A stretch of DNA of 64,000 nucleotides from the NCBI GenBank assembly GCA_910588045.1, contig CAJUPS010000005.1:1-64000 (forward strand), given 5' to 3'. The position numbers and the translations under genes are program-made. Under the pieces are notes generated by a model that saw nothing but the letters and a program-made list of their open reading frames with translations, searched no databases and was not told the DNA's origin. Below are positions 43,995 to 52,280 of the stretch, piece by piece. The DNA is from an uncultured Oscillospiraceae bacterium. Its GTDB lineage: Bacteria; Bacillota; Clostridia; Oscillospirales; Oscillospiraceae. Position 1 is the stretch's first letter. Every line of letters starts with the position of its first letter.

Positions 43995-46040
43995 ATGAAC
44001 CAGCACAGATTGTTTCGGTGCATATCCACCTGGCTTCTGGTGTGTATCATTGCACTTTCCTTCTCCATCCCTGCGGCTGAGGCGGTGGGGAACAGCGGCG
44101 TAAATCGTTTCAACGTGGTCGTCGTACTGGATGCCAGCGGCTCCATGCGGCGTGTCGATCCGGAGGGATACCGATACCGGGCCATCACCCAATTCACAAA
44201 CCTCCTGGCGGAGCGGGGGAATGTCCTGGGCAGCATCGTTTTCCATACCGGCATTGCCGGTGAGCAGAACATGGTCCCGGTGCAGAAGCAGGCGGAGAAG
44301 GACGCCGCCGTCTCTCTGCTGGAGTCGATCCCCGCCGACGGCGGCTGGACGAATATCGGCGCGGGCCTCTCCCAGGCCGTCTCCATGATCGAGAGCTGCG
44401 GAGATCCCTCCCTGCCCTCCGTGATCCTGCTCCTCAGCGACGGCAATACGGAGATGTCCACCGACGAGGAGACCCAGGACTCCCTGGATATGAAAGCCGA
44501 GGCGCTCCAGGCCGCCCGGGAGAAGGGGATCTCCATCTACAGCGTCTGCCTCAACGCGGACCAGACGGCCGACATTTCGGAGATGCAGCAGATCTCCGAC
44601 GCCACCGGCGGCGTGTTCCAGGAGGTCACGGCGGCGGAGGATTTGCAGGAGACGTTCAATACGTTCTATGAGTTGATCTACGGCACCTCCACCATCCCCC
44701 TTTTCTCCGACGTCATTCCCGCCTCCGGCCGGTTGGAGACGGCGTTCGACATACCGGGGATCGGCGTGGAGGAGGTCAACATCATTATCTACGGCGATGT
44801 GTCGGCACTCCGCCTCCTCCGGCCGGACGGCTCGGAGAGCGCCGCCTCCCAGATGTCCTTCGACGGCTTCTCCATGCTCAAGCTGACCGACATTCTCCCC
44901 GGCACCTGGACGCTGGTGACGGAGGGCGTGCCGGGGGACGACATCCGCATCAACATGGTGTATAACACCGACCTGGGCATTGAGGTGTCCGCCGAGCCCT
45001 CCGATCCCATGATCACCCCCGACGACATGGTGACCATCACGGCGCGGCTGACCGGGAACGCGGGCGCGGCCGACAGCAGCCAGCAGTACATCGGCTACTC
45101 CGCAGAGCTGCTGGTCATGGACGCCTATGGGGATTATGTGGAGAGCACTCCCATGCAGGTCGCCGGGGACCACTTCGAGGCGGTGCGCAGCTTTGACGAG
45201 GGCGTCTACTACTACAAGGTGGCGGTCACGGGCAACCACATGGAGAAGGAGTCCGCGGGCGTGGGGCCCCTGACGTCCGCCGCCGGTGCGGCCGTGGAGC
45301 AGGTCAATACGGCACCTGTCCCCGTCGATGACGTCGTGAAGGCCACGGTGAACATCTGGCCCTTCAAGGGCGGCAGCTATACGCTGGACCTGAACACCCT
45401 GGCTACCGATGCGGAGGACAGCGCCCTCAACTATAAAATCCTGTCCAGCTCTTTCATAGAGGGGACCGACTACACCGTGGATGCCGACGGCGTGCTCCGC
45501 ATGGACCACTTCAGCCTGAGCAAGGGGGCCTTTACCGTGCGGGCCACCGACTCCGGGGGCCTCTCCTGCGAGATCGAGGTGATCGTTCACGCCATCAATA
45601 TCGGGATCGTGACCCTGATCGTTCTGGGGATCCTGGCCCTTGTGGCCGCCGCCATTTTCGGCGTATTGCTCCATATTGCGCTCAGCAAGCCCTTCCGCGG
45701 CACCATCTCCGCCCAGTCCTACTGCAACGGCGTCTTCCGGGGCACGCCCCGCACCCCGCGGCGGGGCCGGTGCAAGCTGGCGGCCTTCGGCATGGACAGC
45801 GTGGGACTGGACTACCAGAAATCCTACTTCCAGGCCACCGGGCAGGACTATGTGGAGCTGTGCACCAATATCCCGGTCATCTGGAACGGCCAGGAGACCC
45901 GGAAGGTGCGCATCATCAGCGGGGCGGAGGTCACCATCACCATCCGGCGGGACGACCCCCGGAAGCTGTATGTCCGCTTTGACAGCCGCATGAGAGGCGG
46001 CGGACGCCGCGGCGGGCGCGGCCCGGTCCGGAGACACTGA
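43995..46040 (+). CDS. Exported vWA-domain protein with membrane anchor
   Basis: The 681-aa protein has a signal peptide (ending near PAAEA, residue 30), a von Willebrand A domain with a complete MIDAS (DASGS at 46-50, T in GGWTNIG, D in LLLSDGN), immunoglobulin-like extracellular segments to about 535, one membrane helix (about 538-562) and a cytosolic basic domain ending in a Gly/Arg-rich tail. vWA domains bind proteins through a metal ion, so this may link the cell surface to the cytosolic filament and GTPases. It is first in the plus operon. A second vWA protein occurs later (60441). Confidence 0.88.
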   Translation: MNQHRLFRCISTWLLVCIIALSFSIPAAEAVGNSGVNRFNVVVVLDASGSMRRVDPEGYRYRAITQFTNLLAERGNVLGSIVFHTGIAGEQNMVPVQKQAEKDAAVSLLESIPADGGWTNIGAGLSQAVSMIESCGDPSLPSVILLLSDGNTEMSTDEETQDSLDMKAEALQAAREKGISIYSVCLNADQTADISEMQQISDATGGVFQEVTAAEDLQETFNTFYELIYGTSTIPLFSDVIPASGRLETAFDIPGIGVEEVNIIIYGDVSALRLLRPDGSESAASQMSFDGFSMLKLTDILPGTWTLVTEGVPGDDIRINMVYNTDLGIEVSAEPSDPMITPDDMVTITARLTGNAGAADSSQQYIGYSAELLVMDAYGDYVESTPMQVAGDHFEAVRSFDEGVYYYKVAVTGNHMEKESAGVGPLTSAAGAAVEQVNTAPVPVDDVVKATVNIWPFKGGSYTLDLNTLATDAEDSALNYKILSSSFIEGTDYTVDADGVLRMDHFSLSKGAFTVRATDSGGLSCEIEVIVHAINIGIVTLIVLGILALVAAAIFGVLLHIALSKPFRGTISAQSYCNGVFRGTPRTPRRGRCKLAAFGMDSVGLDYQKSYFQATGQDYVELCTNIPVIWNGQETRKVRIISGAEVTITIRRDDPRKLYVRFDSRMRGGGRRGGRGPVRRH

Positions 46041-46060
46041 GAACCTGTATTCACAACCAT
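46037..46060 (+). repeat. Solo terminal repeat of MITE element A
   Basis: This stretch matches the right end of element A (complement of 23419 onward) at all but one position over 24 bp. It contains the TGA stop of the vWA gene. The rest of the element is missing, so it is a remnant left by insertion and deletion or by recombination. Confidence 0.7.
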
Positions 46061-46084
46061 CAACATCTGAGGAGGAGAAGAAAT

Positions 46085-49000
46085 ATGGCGGTCTATTCCA
46101 AACTGCTTTTGAGCGCCGGCGGCGGCATTGTCTCCACGATGCAGCAGGCAGAGCAGGCTAAGAACACAGCGTCCCTTCTGATCGGTCTGGGCGGAACGGG
46201 CATCGACTGTCTGCGCACCATCAAGACCCAGGTCCGCTCCCGGCTGCGCCCCGACGATCCCGACGCCGTGGTGCCCAAGTACGAGCACATCCGCTTTCTG
46301 GGCGTGGACACCGCGGAGAAGAGCAAGGGCGACCAGGACGAGGACCAGGACAACCTGAAGGCCGGGGCGCTGATCGCGCTGGACGACGTGGAGTGCTTTT
46401 CCATCTCCAACCCCCACGTCAAGCGGACCTTCTCCTCTCCCAAGGGCCTGGAGATGCGGGAGGAGCTGTCCTGGCTGCGCTGGGAGGACATCGACGCCCC
46501 CGACCTGGGGAAGGCCGGCGCCGGGGGCATCCGCCAGATCGGCCGCTTTATGATGATGGACCGCTCCAAGGCCTTTATGAGCCGCGTGGAGCAGGAGATC
46601 AACGCGGCCAAGGCCGGGCTCATTGACCCCACGGTATACGTCCACATTTTCTCGGGCTTGAGCGGCGGCACGGGGGCGGGATGCTTCCTGGACGTGTGTT
46701 ACATGGTGCGCCATATCGCCAACAAGGTGGGCGGCGTCACCATCTTCGGCTATTTCTTCCTGCCCGATGTCAACCTGTCCGTCATCCCCTTCTCCGACAC
46801 AAAGACCCGGGCCTACGTGCCAAAGAACGGCTACGCCTCCATGCAGGAGCTGGACTACTGTATGCAGCTCCAATACAACGGGGGCGGCTTTGTTCAGAAA
46901 TACCAGGACCACACGGCGGTGGCCTGGAAGGAACCGCCGGTGGATATGTGCCACCTGGTCTGCGCTACGGACTCGTCCAACAACGTGATTGAAAACGCCT
47001 ATGACTACGCCATGAATGTCACGACGGAGTATGTCATGGACTTCCTGACCCACTCCAACACGAAGTTCGACCTGGCCGAGCAGCTGGCCAACTTCCGGGC
47101 CAAGGTGCGGGCCGCCGACGACTCGAAGGTCATCGGCTCCCACGTGGCCTACTGCGTCATCGGCGCTGCGTGCGCGTGCATCCCCCTGCGGGAGATCAAC
47201 ACCTATCTGGCCTCGGAGCTCTTCGAGAAGTTCTCCCGCATCGGCCAGAACGTGCCCAGCAAGACCGATGTTGAGAACCTGGCCGTCGCCGCTCTGGCGC
47301 GGAATGCCCAGGGCGTCTCGGACATCTACAACGCCCTCTATCGGGAACTGAGCAGCGGGTTTGACAACAGCTATGCCGCCTACACCGACGATTGGAAGTT
47401 TGTCCGCGACTACGGCAACAGCGATATGGTCACCCACTACACCAACCAGACCGCCGCGAAGCTCAATATCGCGGTGAAGAACAGCCGGAGCATGGTCTCC
47501 GAGGGCAACCAGCAGTCCCTCATTGCCCGCGTGCGGGAGCAGCTGGCCAGGATCATCCGGAACATCGACTGCGGCCCCATCTTTGCCTACGGTCTGATCT
47601 CCGCGGCCAAGAGCCACAACCTGCTGAACATCATCGACGGCCTGCTGGAGGAGAACAACTCCCGCTGGAACCAGGAGAGCGCCCAGGACCATCTGCGCGT
47701 GGAGGACTACGAGCGGGCCCGCGCCGACTTTGAGAACCGGCGGCGGCGGGAGCTGCTGGACAACGACCAGAAGCGCTTCAACGACTACGAGTACGACCTG
47801 ATGCTCCTCGAGCAGCACAAGCTGGCCATGAACTGCTATCAGGAGCTGGACAACGTGCTGAAGCTCTTCCGCAAGCAGCTGGAGGACATTACGGCCTCTT
47901 ACTATATCAAGCTCAGCCGCGTCATGGATACGCTGATCCAGTCCTTCAAGGAGAACCGCGACGCCCTGGCCAGCGAGAAGATCATGCAGACGAAGAGCTC
48001 CTTCGCCATCCCGATGATGACCATTGCGGAGCTGAAAAAGGCGCTGGACGCCGAGATCGAGACCATCAACGTCCCGGGCAGGCTGGACGAATTTATGGCC
48101 CTGTTCCTGGACCACGAGGACGACTGGATCGCGGAGGATGAGAACAAGATCGCCAAGCTGGTAAACGGCTTTTTCGTCGAAACGGCCTTCCACGGCTTCG
48201 CCAACCGGACCATCACCGCCTTCCTCAAGGACAAGTACAGGATCGACAACGACGAGCAGCTGTCCAATAAGATCTACAACGACTGGATGAAGGTCCTGAC
48301 CACCAAGGCAAGCCCCCTGTTCTACTTCAACAACGAGGTGTGGCAGGAGTCCGACACGTCGAAGCTGGCCTCCCTGTCCTTCCCGGACTCCTCCGCCCCC
48401 ATCAAGGCGGCGGCAGAGCGGATGCACATGGTGAACGATATGTGGGTGACCAAGGAGAGCGCCCTCACCGACCGGATCTTCGTGATGTGCAGCGCCTGCG
48501 CGCTGCCGCTGAGCGCCTACAACAACTGCGCCGAGTATGAGGCGATCTATTTCAGCAGCAATGCCGCCGGATGCCACTACTACGAGGGCAAGGACGTCCC
48601 CGGTATGCCGTTCAACGACTGGCGCAAGCTCTCCTCCCTGACGCCTCAGAGCCTGCTGCATCTGGAGCGGGCCCCCGAGCCGATGCAGAAGCTGATTTCC
48701 ACGGCGCAGGCGCTCTACGAGGAGGCCAACCGGTTTGCCATCTTTGACGACGACAACCGCATCTGCGTCCCGGACGAGGGGCACGTCAAGGCCCTCCAGG
48801 CCCTGATCGACGAGGCAAACGGGAAGATCGCCCAGGCCGCCAAGGCGTCGGACATTGCGGGGATGCAGGAGCTTCTGACAAAGCTGAAGGCCGCCAGGAC
48901 CCTGCCCATGACCGCCACGTCAAACCGGATGCAGAACGACGGCCATGCCGCCAAGCGGGAGACCCGTCTGAGCGTGCAGAAGGACCACTTTGTCGCCTCC

Positions 49001-49531
49001 CCGGCCTATCACATCCTCGTCGGCGACATCCTCCGGCAGATCAAGGCGCTGGACGCCGCCGCAGAGAGCGCCATCACGGGGCTTGAGAAGAAGGTTGTGA
49101 AAATCGGCGAGGGCAGCCGGGCCATCAGCGACTTCTGCGACGCCCTGTTTACCGGCGTCATCAGCATGGAGGGCCGCGTTCTGGTCTACCGGCCGGAGAG
49201 CTTCGGCGTGGTGACGGAAAAGCTGCTCTCCAAGCGGGGGGAGGAATTTCCCTTCAATGTGATCCCCATCTATCAGGGCTTCCTGAGCTATCAGAACCTT
49301 CTGACGGCGGAGGACCGCGCTGCCATCCGGGAGAGCGTGGATGCGCGCTACAACAGCAACTCCCCCGAGATCGGGCTCACCGGGGCCAAGCTGAAAACGG
49401 AGTTGGCCGACAACAAGCTGCGGGCCTGGCTCATGAGCGCGGAGTCCTTCCCGGAGAAGACGGACATCCAGGAATTTATTGTCAAGCTCCAGCAGCAGTT
49501 CCATATTTTCTGCACAGAAAACGGGATCTGA
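46085..49531 (+). CDS. Large tubulin/FtsZ-superfamily protein
   Basis: The 1148-aa protein begins with a tubulin-like GTPase domain: LLIGLGGTGID (31-41) for the first nucleotide loop and the tubulin signature GLSGGTGAG (191-199), with RQIGRF between. The remaining 700 residues are mostly helical with long charged segments (NRRRRELLDNDQKRFNDYEY), unlike FtsZ. It matches the Tubulin_2 type of large bacterial tubulin-like proteins, predicted to polymerise in a membrane-associated system with vWA and GTPase proteins; here those partners are next door. Function as a filament is inferred, not shown by sequence. The ribosome site is GAGGAGGAG. Confidence 0.85.
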   Translation: MAVYSKLLLSAGGGIVSTMQQAEQAKNTASLLIGLGGTGIDCLRTIKTQVRSRLRPDDPDAVVPKYEHIRFLGVDTAEKSKGDQDEDQDNLKAGALIALDDVECFSISNPHVKRTFSSPKGLEMREELSWLRWEDIDAPDLGKAGAGGIRQIGRFMMMDRSKAFMSRVEQEINAAKAGLIDPTVYVHIFSGLSGGTGAGCFLDVCYMVRHIANKVGGVTIFGYFFLPDVNLSVIPFSDTKTRAYVPKNGYASMQELDYCMQLQYNGGGFVQKYQDHTAVAWKEPPVDMCHLVCATDSSNNVIENAYDYAMNVTTEYVMDFLTHSNTKFDLAEQLANFRAKVRAADDSKVIGSHVAYCVIGAACACIPLREINTYLASELFEKFSRIGQNVPSKTDVENLAVAALARNAQGVSDIYNALYRELSSGFDNSYAAYTDDWKFVRDYGNSDMVTHYTNQTAAKLNIAVKNSRSMVSEGNQQSLIARVREQLARIIRNIDCGPIFAYGLISAAKSHNLLNIIDGLLEENNSRWNQESAQDHLRVEDYERARADFENRRRRELLDNDQKRFNDYEYDLMLLEQHKLAMNCYQELDNVLKLFRKQLEDITASYYIKLSRVMDTLIQSFKENRDALASEKIMQTKSSFAIPMMTIAELKKALDAEIETINVPGRLDEFMALFLDHEDDWIAEDENKIAKLVNGFFVETAFHGFANRTITAFLKDKYRIDNDEQLSNKIYNDWMKVLTTKASPLFYFNNEVWQESDTSKLASLSFPDSSAPIKAAAERMHMVNDMWVTKESALTDRIFVMCSACALPLSAYNNCAEYEAIYFSSNAAGCHYYEGKDVPGMPFNDWRKLSSLTPQSLLHLERAPEPMQKLISTAQALYEEANRFAIFDDDNRICVPDEGHVKALQALIDEANGKIAQAAKASDIAGMQELLTKLKAARTLPMTATSNRMQNDGHAAKRETRLSVQKDHFVASPAYHILVGDILRQIKALDAAAESAITGLEKKVVKIGEGSRAISDFCDALFTGVISMEGRVLVYRPESFGVVTEKLLSKRGEEFPFNVIPIYQGFLSYQNLLTAEDRAAIRESVDARYNSNSPEIGLTGAKLKTELADNKLRAWLMSAESFPEKTDIQEFIVKLQQQFHIFCTENGI

Positions 49532-49571
49532 GTTCCCCCACAGAATATCTGCGGCAGAGTCATCGCTTACC

Positions 49572-49637
49572 AGCGGAGCCGTGGAGCAGAGCCCGTACAC
49601 GCCAGGATGCAAAGCGGGCTCTCAGGACGGCTCCGCT
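49572..49637 (+). other. Nested inverted repeat in the intergenic leader
   Basis: Outer arms AGCGGAGCCGT (49572-49582) and its perfect complement (49627-49637) enclose inner arms AGAGCCCG (49588-49595) and CGGGCTCT (49615-49622). The mRNA should fold as a stable extended hairpin between the tubulin-like gene and the next gene. No T-run follows, so it looks like an mRNA-stability or translation-control element rather than a terminator. Confidence 0.65.
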
Positions 49638-49667
49638 CCATATTTTCAGGACTGCGAGGATCTTTCT

Positions 49668-51554
49668 ATGACGACATCCCTTACCATACAGGACCTGATC
49701 CGGCATTTTGAAGACCGACTGCGCCGCATCGACCGACAGGACCTTGACGATACCGGGCGGGAACCCCAGTTCCCCCAGATCGTCATCTACCTGGGCGGCG
49801 ATGCCCACAGCGCCCACCAGGCGGTCTCCTCGAATCTGCTGCAAATCTGGCCGCAGTATCAGTCTGAGCTGAAGTTTTTGTGGGTGCAGGAGGAGGAGTC
49901 GAAGCTGTCCTTCTCGGAGCTGTCCCCCGAGGGCAGCCGGGCGCTGTCCGAGGACGGCGTGCAGGAGCTCGCCTCCTCCCTCTTTGGAACAAGGATGCAC
50001 TTCCGCGACCGCAGCAAGCTCCTGGTGTACTACATCCTTGATACCACCGCCTTTCTCAGCAAGGACGATCTCCTCGCCTGGTTCCCCCGGATGAACAGGG
50101 TCAAGGAGCTGATGTGCGCCCACTCCACGGACATTCTGGACGTTCTGTTCTTGCTGCTCAATGAGAACCTGTCCCGGCAGAAGACCGCGGCCCAGATCCG
50201 GGATCACCTGAGCGGCTTTTACCAGGGGAACGACGTCCGGCAGGCCGTGGGCAGCGTACTGCTTCTGAGCAACCGGCGCAGCGACAACGCCATCCTGGAG
50301 GACTGGGGCATCTGCTACCAGATCCTCTCCGCCGCCATCGTCCTGTCCAACAACGCCGATCCCCGCGTTGCCGCCTCCTTCTTCTCCGGGTCCGTCATGA
50401 CGGCCAGCTACGCCCGGGAGGAGAAGCCCCTCCCCCAGATCGGGCAGGTGGTCGTCAAGGGCCTGATCGACGAGCTGTCGAAGGCCGTGCCCCCGAGGGA
50501 CATCAGGCCGCTGGACGATCCCCGCCTCCCGGAGAAGTTGGGCGTGACCAAGCAGGGGACGCTGGCCCTGCTGGACGAGTACGCGGAGAGCTGCCTCTTT
50601 GCCCTGCTGCCCTCGGAGGAGCAGCTGGAGCTCTTCCCCAGGCGGGACAGCAGCTCCCAGACCAGCATGGCCATCCTTCCGGCCCGGGCGTTCAACGAGT
50701 ACACGATGGGCGCGTGGGAGCAGTATCTGGGCAGCATCGTCCGGAAGGCCCAGGAGAAGCTATCCATGGACTCCGCCGTCCGCGCAACCTGGCGGGAGGC
50801 CTATCGGGCGCTGCTGGTGGAGAATTTCAGCAGGGAGGAGCTGCTCTACCTGGCGGGCCACCTCCAGGACGTGGAGGACCTGCTGACGGCGCCCAAGGCC
50901 CCCGGGCAGGACGCCCCGGTCCTCTCCGCGGCCCAGGAGCAGCTGAAGTATATGCTCTCCAGCGACCGGGAGGTGGTCCGGATCTTCCTCTCCGCCCTGG
51001 AGGAGCAGGGCCGGGCGGCCCAGGACTTCGCCGACATGTGGAACAGTCTCCTGCGCTCCATGCGCAGGATCCACACCGTCCGGGACAACAACATTGCCAC
51101 CTTCTATGACCGGAAGGTCCGCCATTTTTATGACCGCTGCGGGGCCGACATCTGCCAGGAGTTTGCCGATATGCACGACACCTCCGAGCTGGCCCAGTTC
51201 CTGACGGGAACGCTGGACCGCATTGTCGACAGCGATGAGATCTTCTCCTCCGCCTTTGAGGATGAGCTGGAGAACCGGCTGAACGAGGAGGCGCTGCCGA
51301 CCGACGCGAAGCAGTACATCCGAAAGAAGCTCACCGGGAACGAGGTCTTCGTCTATTTGCAGACCAATTTTGCCCTGGGCGAGCCGCTGGTCTCCTCCAT
51401 CCTCCTCAAGGCGGGTACGCCGCTGCACAACAATCTATACAACAACCTCCCGCCCACCACCTACTACTACGACACAGGCAGCAGCACCACCGCGGAGGCG
51501 CTGGTGATCTATGAGGTGACCGCTGAAAATCTGGTCAATGGAGGAGAGCTGTAG
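49668..51554 (+). CDS. Unrecognised 628-aa protein of the system
   Basis: I do not recognise this family. An N-terminal Rossmann-like strand-loop (PQIVIYLGGDAHSAH, residues 36-50) resembles the opening of a nucleotide-binding or tubulin-like fold without the GGTG loop. The rest is mainly helical with a conserved-looking end (PPTTYYYDTGSST). The ATG at 49668 has GAGGATC upstream; a longer in-frame start would lie inside the nested hairpin. Position right behind the tubulin-like gene suggests a binding partner or cofactor of the filament. Confidence 0.65.
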   Translation: MTTSLTIQDLIRHFEDRLRRIDRQDLDDTGREPQFPQIVIYLGGDAHSAHQAVSSNLLQIWPQYQSELKFLWVQEEESKLSFSELSPEGSRALSEDGVQELASSLFGTRMHFRDRSKLLVYYILDTTAFLSKDDLLAWFPRMNRVKELMCAHSTDILDVLFLLLNENLSRQKTAAQIRDHLSGFYQGNDVRQAVGSVLLLSNRRSDNAILEDWGICYQILSAAIVLSNNADPRVAASFFSGSVMTASYAREEKPLPQIGQVVVKGLIDELSKAVPPRDIRPLDDPRLPEKLGVTKQGTLALLDEYAESCLFALLPSEEQLELFPRRDSSSQTSMAILPARAFNEYTMGAWEQYLGSIVRKAQEKLSMDSAVRATWREAYRALLVENFSREELLYLAGHLQDVEDLLTAPKAPGQDAPVLSAAQEQLKYMLSSDREVVRIFLSALEEQGRAAQDFADMWNSLLRSMRRIHTVRDNNIATFYDRKVRHFYDRCGADICQEFADMHDTSELAQFLTGTLDRIVDSDEIFSSAFEDELENRLNEEALPTDAKQYIRKKLTGNEVFVYLQTNFALGEPLVSSILLKAGTPLHNNLYNNLPPTTYYYDTGSSTTAEALVIYEVTAENLVNGGEL

Positions 51555-51556
51555 CC

Positions 51557-52207
51557 ATGCGTTATCAATATTGCCCCAACGACCCCATTCGGTATGCGAC
51601 CAACCTCCGCCGGGAGCAGGGGACCCGCAGCCTGAAATGGGACAACGCCCGGGGACAGGACGTGCTGATCGTCCAGACCCCCTTTGAGTGCAGCGCGGAG
51701 GACGTCATCGGGGAGCTGTGCGCCATCATGGAGCGGACGGTCCTGCATACAGACAAGTACACCGAGGTAAAGCCCGGCGTCTGGGTCCGTTTTGTTACCG
51801 CGGCGGACAAGGCCAGGATGAACGGGTGCCCCATCAACACCGAGGCGAGCACCTATTCCGTCTTCAGCTGCTCCACCGAGTCGGGCGTGTGCTCGATCTA
51901 TGCGCCCCAGCGGAACCAGGCCATGATCTCCGCCCATTGCAGCATCCCCATGCAGATCCACATCGACGTGCAGGAGCTGACCAGGACGGAGGGCCTCTTC
52001 AAAAAGAAGGTGGTCCGGACCGGCTATTTCACGCTCTCCTTCCCCCAGGATCTCGCCGGCGGATACCGGGACGGGGACCTGCTCCTCCGGGTGGGCGGTC
52101 TGGAGATCCCGGCGACCCGGAAGATGCTGGAGCAGGGCCGGGTCTATGTCAAAACGGACCTGCGGCCGGAGGTCGTCTCCAGGAACAAGGGCCTGGAGCT
52201 GATCTGA
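51557..52207 (+). CDS. Unrecognised 216-aa protein of the system
   Basis: No family recognised. The protein is beta-rich, with seven Cys, and lacks signal peptide and membrane helices. It starts 2 bp after the previous stop, so translation is coupled. A feature is the pair DVLIVQTPFECSAEDVIGEL and a C-terminal jelly-roll-like stretch (GYFTLSFPQDLAGGYRDG). It might be an adaptor between the tubulin-like and GTPase proteins. Confidence 0.6.
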   Translation: MRYQYCPNDPIRYATNLRREQGTRSLKWDNARGQDVLIVQTPFECSAEDVIGELCAIMERTVLHTDKYTEVKPGVWVRFVTAADKARMNGCPINTEASTYSVFSCSTESGVCSIYAPQRNQAMISAHCSIPMQIHIDVQELTRTEGLFKKKVVRTGYFTLSFPQDLAGGYRDGDLLLRVGGLEIPATRKMLEQGRVYVKTDLRPEVVSRNKGLELI

Positions 52208-52280
52208 ACCCATTCTGCGGCCCGGCGGGCGGACCGGCCTGTCCCGCGGCGGCAACGATAAACGAACGAGGAGTGAAACG

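Noticed and set aside
45848..48784. A 978-codon open frame antisense to the tubulin-like gene, and similar long antisense frames at 43944-46037, 53930-56533 and 21301-23346
   Set aside because: They are by-products of high third-position GC opposite real genes. Their translations are rich in Gly, His, Val and Arg, without domains, and no ribosome sites or gene spacing support them.
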